DNA of 64,000 bases from Otatea glauca (taxonomy: Eukaryota; Streptophyta; Magnoliopsida; Poales; Poaceae). The position numbers and the translations under genes were made by a program. Below the pieces are notes generated by a model. The model saw only the letters and a program-made list of their open reading frames with translations, made no database searches and was not told where the DNA came from. Below are positions 57,060 through 64,000 of this stretch, piece by piece (position 1 is the stretch's first letter; each line of letters begins with the position of its first letter). The stretch is taken from NCBI GenBank assembly GCA_036346275.1, contig JAYEVK010000236.1:1-64000 (forward strand), read 5' to 3'.

Positions 57060-57860
57060 TTCGTTCATTCAAACTTCTTCAAGAGTTAGTGAGAGGTCTG
57101 GCTATCTTAGAAAAACCTTCAATGAAACGGCGATAGTGGCTGCTAGACCAAGAAAACTTCGACATCCGGGCCGACTTAGGTTGCTTCCAATCTAAAACAT
57201 TCTTCACTTTTGCGGGATCTCTGGCTACTCCTCCAGTGAAATGACATGACCCAAGAGCGCAACTTCTTTCAACCAAAAACAACACTTCTTGAACTTAGCA
57301 TAAAGCATGCTCTCTTAATTTCTCGAACTATCCTCGGATGATCCTCATGTTCCTTCATACTTTTAGAATAGATAAGAATGTCATCAATAAAGACAACCAC
57401 AAATTTATCCAAACACTCCATGAACACCTTGTTCATCGATTCATGAAATAGGAAGGTGCATTTGTTAATCCAAAGGACATCACTTGTAAACTCATACAGA
57501 TCCATACAGGGTTGTGAAAGGTGTCTTAGGAATATCTTAGTTCCTTATCTTAAGCGATGATATCCCGATCTCAAAACATTTTTGAAAACCTAGGCTCCTT
57601 CAAATGATCAAGCGGATCATCTATCCTTGGCAAAGGTACTTGTTCTTAATTGTAACCTCGTTCGAGATCATAATCTATACACATTCTCAAACTACCATCC
57701 TTCTTCTTAACAAAGATTCTGGTGCTCCCAAGGTGAAGAACTTGGTCTTATAAATCCTTTCTCTTGCGGTTCTTCAATCTGCTTCTTTTCTGCTAACTCA
57801 TTGGCGGGTAGCCTATAAGGTCTTTTGATATAGGAGTGTACGGTACAAGCTCAATTATGA
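57060..57860 (-). pseudogene. G3 reverse transcriptase
   Basis: The catalytic segment reads VVVFIDDILIYSKSMKEHED (57380-57440) after a degraded NKVFMECLDKF. Downstream the motif normally reading FYRRFIEGFSKIA appears as HYRRFIEGFSKIARPLT. The N-terminal half (57505-57860) is heavily frameshifted; only fragments such as RLCIDYDLER-like and LPRIDDPLDHLK-like text remain. Confidence 0.85.
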
Positions 57861-57862
57861 AC

Positions 57863-58531
57863 TCAATGTCGATGCAGTAGCATACCAGGCAAATCTTCTG
57901 GGAATACATCTAGGTATTCATTTACTATAGGCACATTTTCCAAAGTGGTATCTTTCAAACTGTTCAGGGTACTAACCTTCTTTGAGGAAAGATCAGACAA
58001 AAATTCTACACGAATTCCATCAGGACCGGTAAGGGAGATAGATCGATTAGCACAGTCTATTTGTCCTTTAAACTTGGTTAACCAATCCATCCCAAGGATT
58101 ACCTCTATTCCCTTGGTATTCAATAATATTAAGTTCGCTAGGAACTTTACCCCATTTATAACTATATCCGATTTTGGACAAACAACACTAGTTTTAAATT
58201 CTTTTCCAGGAGATTGAACTAATAAAGGGTTTCTAAGTTGAACTGTACCCCAACCATGCTTTTTGACCAAATACTCTGATATGAAAGAATGCGTAGCACC
58301 AGAATCGGACAATACTGAAGCAAGTACTGAGTTGACAAAGAACTTACCATACACCACATCAGGTGCGTCCTGAACTTCTTGGCCGATGGCGTGATTAACC
58401 GTCCTCTTCCAGCGATGTGAGGTGTCTGGAGTGCTGCGGTCTTGCTCTTCCTTGTGATCGATGCGGTCTTGTGGTGGTGTGGTCCCAGTGTTGAAGCGGG
58501 CGGGGTCACGGCTTAGCGCTTCTAAGGACAA
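57863..58531 (-). pseudogene. G3 aspartic protease
   Basis: A 222-codon frame with KFFVNSVLASVLSDSGATHS (catalytic D-S-G), FISEYLVKKHGWG, DIVINGVKFLANLILLNTKG and the late motif IEVILGMDWLTKFKGQIDCA, then NEYLDVFPEDLPGM leading into reverse transcriptase. The catalytic motif is intact; flanking frameshifts still break the polyprotein. The start at 58531 is merely the first Met of the open frame. Confidence 0.9.
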
Positions 58532-59562
58532 TTACTAGCATAATGTCCCAATTCTCTGCAGTTAAAACCACGGACACTCTTTGTGTATTTGTGTTGCTCT
58601 TGAACTTGACCTCTTGGGTTTTAGCGAGAATCTTGAGCAAGCCGTCATTTGTCTTGTGCTGGAGTTAGCGGCACTAGGCCATTCTTGATGGCTGGATGAA
58701 ATTTGAAAGAAGCGAGGTCTAGAGCCGCTAGCACCACGTTGAGCTTGAAACACCATCTTCCTTTCTTGACTCAAAGAGTGGCCGAGCATCCTCCTGAATC
58801 AAAGCTTTGTTCACCATGTGCTGGAAGGTGGGAAAGTCATTAGAGACCAACTGCACTTTGAGGTTAGGGTCAAGACCATGAAACGCCAGATCTTCGCCTT
58901 ATCAGTCGAGACATCCTCTGCGGCATATCTGGATAGCTGAGTGAATCTGTTGGATATTACGACAGAGATTTCCTGTTGCAACTTATGGAACTCCTCTTCA
59001 TTTCCATAATTCCCTTAGGTATATGGGTGGCGCGAAAGGCTTCAGAACTCATCCGGTAATGTTAAGAGCTTCTTCGTAGGCGGCACAATAGTTCTCCCAC
59101 CAACTCACAATTTGTTCCTTTAAGTTGGTGCGTAGCAAACCGCACACTTTCTATCTCATCGCACTGGGCTAGGTAAAGTTTCTTCTCTACTTCCTTTAGC
59201 GATCCATCGACCTCAAAGGATCGGTGACCGGCCAAAAGTCGGAGGTGCGGTCCTCATGAACTCCCCATACTTGGATTGGGGTGGCTGAGCTGCTACCTGC
59301 ACTCGGGTGGCTTGAGGTGGATTCAGTACGTTCTGCGCTAAGGCCTGTAGAATCTGAAGCTACATGGCCATCATCTGTTCCATGCTTGGTGGTTGATTTG
59401 GGGGTGGCGGTGGCATGATCTTCTGACACAGGTGGCACTTGATCTTCTTTGGGACCGGGGCGGTGGCATGATATTCTGGCGATCTTGTGGCGCTACCTAG
59501 TCACGTCCACGATCACGTCCTCTTACACGACCAGCTCCACGTCCTCTTCTTTGACCTTCCAT
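58500..59562 (-). pseudogene. G3 gag
   Basis: The probable start at 59560-59562 reads MEGQRRGRGAGRVRGRDRGR and then a stop. Remnants follow: MPPVSEDHATATPKSTTKHG, then capsid traces in mixed frames (58800-59200), and near 58520-58570 a zinc knuckle reading NCRELGHYASNCP. Several stops and frameshifts. The Arg/Gly-rich N-terminus is common in this gag type. Confidence 0.75.
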
Positions 59563-59950
59563 CTGAAGCAACGGCCAGGGACAGGTTAGCAATAGATGAG
59601 AGGGAAAGAGCAAAAGATGAGAAGACTAGGGAGGTAGCCATTCCAAGACCAAAAGCAATAAAACTCCAAAAGAAAGGTGGCTGCAACACAATGCTAGGGC
59701 AAGTGTATAACACACCCAACAAACAAGAAACAAAAATCCTAATACACCCAGACTATACGTTGCTAAACTAAAAAGGGATGATATGCTCCAACACTACTGA
59801 GCACTATAACCTATCCTATATGGGAGTTCTTTTCGAGCACTCTTTCGACAACTTGATCATTCCAGCAGCCCTTCATTAGTCTTGAAAAGAAAATGGATCA
59901 TCATCTTCCTTAATTTGGATTCTGAGAGACCATGTGGAGGTCTATCCTTG
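59563..59950 (-). other. G3 leader, part next to gag
   Basis: Noncoding leader between gag and the nested copia LTR. The plus-strand ORF 59487-59771 overlaps it but looks like a shadow. Confidence 0.5.
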
Positions 59951-60034
59951 TGTGTGATGAGTAATTGATGAGTTTTGAGCTTGTGTTGTTTTAAATTGAT
60001 TTGGATTTGAAGCAATTTGAGTGTTGGTCTACGG

Positions 60035-60245
60035 TTTTGAGGCTTTGGTGGTTGAAGACCGGTCGCCTGAGCCAGTGGTCGGGTTGTCAGGCTGAGTGGT
60101 CGAGGCTTTGGTGGTTGGAGACCGGTCGTCAGGCCCAGTGGTCGAGTCGTCCGGCTCCAGTGGTGGTCGTCCAGACCCAGTGGTCGAGGCTTTGGTTGGT
60201 TGGAGACCGTCGTCCGAACCAGTGGTTGAGACTCGGTGATTGAGT
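60035..60245. repeat. Tandem repeats, about 70-80 bp period
   Basis: Three copies of GAGGCTTTGGTGGTTGGAGA with CCGGTCG and CAGTGGTCGAG submotifs, starting near 60039, 60107 and 60188. The 80-codon ORF across them (Trp/Gln-rich) is a by-product of the repeat. Confidence 0.75.
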
Positions 60246-60766
60246 CGGAGACCGGTGAGCAGGACCTCAGTGGTCGGGATAGAGACCGATGGTCGGACCA
60301 CGTGTGGTCGGGTTTTCTTGGTCGGCGTAGTGTATATCATCTGTTGAGATGGATATGTGTTGTTGGACATTGCTATGTGATGTGGTTTCCTTGTCTATGA
60401 TGGTTGCGGGACTTTGGAGCTAGGTCATGGTGAGGTGAAGGAGATCGGGACTAGGTTTGGGAGAGCCGAGGTCCGGATGATCAAGGTGTCGCCAAAGATG
60501 GTGAGGCAAGGGAGTAGTTGCAAGCCAATAAGACAAAAGAATGGATGAGGTGCTAACTTGGAGGTGCTCGATCAAGGAGGACCGTTGGATCGCGGTCGGA
60601 AGATAGAGTAAGCGGGTCAAGTTAGTATGAGTTGAAAGCGTGCAAAACCCGTTGTGTTGTTGGGTTTGGGTGAGCCCATGCATAGCTGTGTGAGTGGGTA
60701 AAATCTCACCCTTGATGGAGTGCTCTAGGGTTTAGAGGCTCATCCAAGGGTAGTAGGTGGTCAAGC

Positions 60767-60780
60767 ACACTATAAATAGG
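60767..60780 (+). promoter_or_regulatory. Putative TATA box of the nested copia LTR
   Basis: CACTATAAATAGGCGGGGAG, followed by a leader; a second similar site, CACTATATATAGAGGG, occurs at about 60935, as part of a diverged local duplication. Confidence 0.55.
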
Positions 60781-62055
60781 CGGGGAGAGGGTATCTCCCT
60801 ATAGGGGTTGGCGGTGAGAAAGTGTCGTGAGTAGTTGAGAGTTGTTGAGAGTGTGATTAAGGATCAAATCCTAGCTCTTGGATGTTGGCTTAGGTTTGAA
60901 GCGGGACATCCAAAGGTGGGAGTGATCCCAAGTCACTATATATAGAGGGTAAGGGTAGCCTCCCTCTTTGAAGGATCTGAGGTTTTCTTTGCTCATTTGA
61001 GTTTTGCCAGCTTTGTTGTAGGCTTTGTAAACCTCCCTTCCGAAATGAAATGTTCTTCATTTATGTTCTTGTTTCATTTCCTTACGTATTTACATTACGC
61101 ACTTAAATTGTTATCTAATTTACGCATTTACTTACTTGCAATTTACTTTCGTAATTTGGATTTGCCTCATCTCCTTCTACATGCTATTGAGTCTTTGTTG
61201 AAATTCATGATTGATGAACTCTTCTCGGATTCGATGCTTTCAATCATCTAGGCAATCCTTGCGTTCTTGTTGCAAGTTGTAAATCATGTGTTCTTAAAGT
61301 CGTAAGCGTGTGACTTGCAGTTCTTTAGTCTTGATTGGCTTACGGTTCTTGTTGCCAAGGATGAAAGATTCTTTGGATGAATCTTACGTAGATCATATCC
61401 CAATCATCTAGGCAATCTACAACCTCTTCTATTGATTTGCAAGAAACCAATTTTTATGCCTAGTAGAAGAAAGTGCCTTGGATCGTGTTTCTATTTGTTT
61501 GATGGGTTGTTTCCTCGTGTACTTACTTGCTATGATTTGTGGAGAGTCATCCAAGGATTTCGACCATCAACTCCCACTGACAAGTTAGGGGTGAGTGCGT
61601 GTTCGTGACTCTGTTTTTGGTGTTGCATTTGTTAAAGCGAAAAGGACGGAACCTTGGTATCAATTCCTTCAATTGATGTTTGAAATAGGTTCGACATCCT
61701 TAGAGAGGTGCACACAAATTTTAGTTGTTTTTGGATCGGTAGATCAAAGTTACATCGATTTGTTTTTGTTATCGTCTTGATTTTCTTTGTTCATCCGACC
61801 TCTGCGGTCGGGAACCTTTATTCATCCGACTAGTACTAACGACGATTCGCGATCTTGTTCATCCGACGAGCTACGACGGTGAAGTTTTCTTGTTCACTCG
61901 ACCTTAAGCGGTGAACCTCTGTTCATGAAATTGCTTGATCGATGGTTCGATTCTTTTTACGGTCTTTTGGTTATGCGAAATCTAGAGGAGAGTTTATTCG
62001 AAAATTTTATTTGGCTCCTATTCACCCACTCTAGTCGTCTTTTTGATCCTTGATT

Positions 62056-62266
62056 CTTGCATAAGACTCGAGGCTTTAAAGTTCTAAGAGATAAGATTAA
62101 ATTAAAAATTTAAAATAATATTTTAGCAAAGGAAATGAGTAAGAACCTAAGAATGAGATGAGAGGAGATAATATATTTCATAGCAACTTGTTGGTTTAAT
62201 TTAGAAAATAATTTTGAAGTTCCACTAAGAAGACCGGACTAACTAGGGATCGACCTACGATCGACA
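62056..62266 (-). other. G3 leader, part next to the primer site
   Basis: AT-rich, noncoding. Confidence 0.6.
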
Positions 62267-62279
62267 TGGCTCGATACCA
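62267..62279 (-). promoter_or_regulatory. Primer binding site (G3), one base short
   Basis: On the minus strand TGGTATCGAGCCA, against the standard TGGTATCAGAGCCA: one A of CAG is missing. It lies 3 bases from the LTR at 62283. Confidence 0.85.
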
Positions 62280-62282
62280 CAT

Positions 62283-64000
62283 TGTGGGACCCTAGATTTG
62301 CTATCAGAATCCTGTGTATTTCTACGGTGGTACCCGGATTTGCTATCGAGAATCTCTGTGTATTTCTATACTAGTCCCGGATCAACGCTAGTACACACGA
62401 TTCACGATGATGAATCATAGCAAAAGCACGAATTGAAAAGATAAATCGAGTCTTCGCGAAAAGCCATTATTACAAAACCAGTCACATGACCTTTAAGTTT
62501 CTGGCGTGAAATAAGAGGCAAAATGGTAAAGCTAATAAACACCACGAGGCGATCATTTGAAAAGCGTCGCCTAGCTCTCTATTTATCTTCATCATTACTC
62601 CACGTCGTAGAACTCACCATCGTTCATGGCATCTTGGAAGCTTCGACGAAAGACTTTATTGTAGCATATGAGTACAAGCGTACTCGACAAGTCGAGAAAT
62701 ATGCAAGATGCAAGGCCTTCCAAAGATGGCTTAATATGATTCTTTTGCACAAAGCGAGTTAACAAACATTATTAATAATAATTTTCACAAAGTTTTAACA
62801 ATTATTTGTACAATTGAAATTATTTATAACTCTAGTGAAGGTTCCAACTACCAACACTAGTATCTGAGCTCTAACCGCCCATTTTAAAACATCTTGTTTA
62901 AGCATCACATGACTCCATCGTCATGATTCAAAGCGAGTTCCAACCACGATTGGCTCGGTAGTCAGAATACATCGGAAGTTCTAACCACTCCCGGATCCCA
63001 AAACATCAATTTTAAAACCAAAAACAAAGTCTACCAATATGAAAGCATTCTTTGCTTGCCTTTGGTGTAGGCATGGCTATTGAATAGTTTTACACTCTCG
63101 AGAGGTGTGCTGACTTTACCCACAAGACATGATCATCTCTTGTTGCCATGCATAATAAGCACACTTCCTTTGTGTGTTGGCGGAGAGATCATGACCAGGC
63201 TTTACAATGCAATAATCTAACTTGACTCCACCAGCCGAGGTTTCACCGTTGTTAGGGTTCCATCTACCAGTACAAAGCCCCTCTTGCGCGTGTGGGAAAA
63301 ACAAACTTGCCTCCATCGGCACCCACATTCCACTATCTGGCGAGTCTAAGTTAAATTATTACAAGTTATTCACCGAGTTGTACCCATTTAGACATGTGGT
63401 TGTGCGGTTGTGCTTAGAATGGACAATCACAGCGTCGGTCCTTAATTGACTTAATTTGCACAAACACAACAAGAATCGGTGCTCCATCTACACACCTTGA
63501 GACAAACCGATCCGCCCAAGTCTAAATTATTTTCATTTTTATTTTGCAAATACAACGGCATACATATTGCCACAACTTTTCAAATTCATAATTTTTCACA
63601 GTTTCAAAGTAACCCATCCATAGGTATTTGATCGACTTTGCATTTAAGCACATCTAGCGCACTAAACAAAATATATCATAACATGTTATTATTATGACAT
63701 ATCACAGCAACCTAGGGTTACAACAGTCAGAGATTTCAATATCAAGGTGTTAATAACAATTGGGATTAACTACCAACCTAAATTTAACGTCATCTTTTAA
63801 ATAAATAGCGATGCAAATTGTAAAACATTGTAAAGCATTTATAAAACATGGGATCAACATGCGTCATGGAGACTTGCCTGGATTAAAGGGTATGTGGTCA
63901 AGATCGTCGGTAGCAAGTCCTTTCGGCTCTTCGGAAACTATACGAGAAAAATATCCAAATTCAAATAAAATCCAAATAAAATATAAAAATGGAATAAATA
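62283..64000 (-). repeat. 5' LTR of G3, truncated by the window
   Basis: It starts TGTGGGACCCTAG and contains an extra partial copy of its first 40-50 bp (62283-62322 and 62331-62372) absent from the other LTR. Thereafter it is colinear with 52380-54050. Many of the differences fall at CAG/CTG sites. Confidence 0.93.

Larger units (their letters stand above)
59951..62055 (+). mobile_element. Nested solo copia (Sirevirus-like) LTR, approximate bounds
   Basis: The right end carries CCTATTCACCCACTCTAGTC before 62055, the Sirevirus LTR-end signature, as in the fragment at 6180. A plus-strand TATA (ACTATAAATAGGCGGGGAG) lies at 60769. The flanks share ATCCTTG (ending 59950; starting about 62056), consistent with a short target duplication, though the ends are not clean TG...CA. 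An internal TGTTGGACATTG at 60361 is an alternative left end. No copia coding sequence is attached. Confidence 0.6.
52339..64000 (-). mobile_element. Ty3/gypsy element G3, running off the right edge
   Basis: Reading right to left: 5' LTR from beyond 64000 to 62283, primer site 62267-62279, leader containing a nested copia LTR, gag, protease, reverse transcriptase, RNase H, integrase, polypurine tract, 3' LTR 55020-52339. LTR content groups it with G0 and the solo LTR at 13012. All domains are frameshifted. It is the innermost gypsy insertion of the nest. Confidence 0.93.

Noticed and set aside
1..64000. tRNA genes near the TGGTATC motifs
   Set aside because: These strings are retroelement primer binding sites beside LTRs, not tRNA genes; no cloverleaf could be formed around them.

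Overview
This window is plant nuclear DNA, almost certainly from a grass (Poaceae). The evidence is a Stowaway MITE with CTCCCTCC-type ends, a tRNA-derived SINE with a target-site duplication, CACTA ends of the CACTACTACAG type with ACAGACGGTT subterminal repeats, chromovirus-like Ty3/gypsy elements with 2.7-4.6 kb LTRs, and intron-split genes with GT-AG splice sites. The species cannot be fixed from sequence alone. No rRNA, tRNA gene or CRISPR array was seen.

Layout, left to right. 1-6014: end of a minus-strand gypsy element (gag remnants, primer binding site, 4.0 kb 5' LTR). 6015-8190: small fragments of a Sirevirus-like LTR, a CACTA end and an internally deleted hAT transposase gene. 8190-12832: low-density sequence with a Stowaway MITE and a well-delimited SINE. 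12833-about 29330: a minus-strand host gene of unknown identity. I can support four exons of it; its last intron holds a nonautonomous CACTA transposon (12945-19934), which holds a 4570 bp solo gypsy LTR with a perfect TSD. Another intron holds a complete but decayed copia element with perfect TSD (21043-26365). 29372-32698: another LTR of the gypsy family. 33688-37602: 5' part of a plus-strand nuclear gene of the poly(A) polymerase / tRNA nucleotidyltransferase (PcnB/Cca-like) family. It is a pseudogene and is cut inside exon 11 by a plus-strand chromovirus (37603 onward). That element's 3' LTR is interrupted by a minus-strand relative (49401-52338), whose leader is interrupted by a further minus-strand gypsy element (52339 to beyond 64000). 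The last element carries a solo copia LTR in its own leader. The right part is therefore an onion of insertions in one exon.

How it works together: no complete, apparently functional protein-coding gene is present. The retroelement polyproteins are all interrupted by stops and frameshifts, the PcnB-like gene carries two frameshifts, a splice-donor change and a motif substitution besides the LTR insertion, and the unknown gene may or may not still be spliced around its large intronic insertions.

Most interesting signals: a near-perfect 143 bp-arm hairpin inside the CACTA element (19342-19668); the CACTA insertion 5 bp from the splice junction of the last exon of the unknown gene; a microhomology-mediated gag-to-LTR deletion; a block conserved across five related LTRs; an extra ORF between PBS and gag in two gypsy elements; and LTR-to-LTR discrepancies concentrated at CAG/CTG (plant CHG) sites, which suggest methylation-linked sequencing or polishing error.
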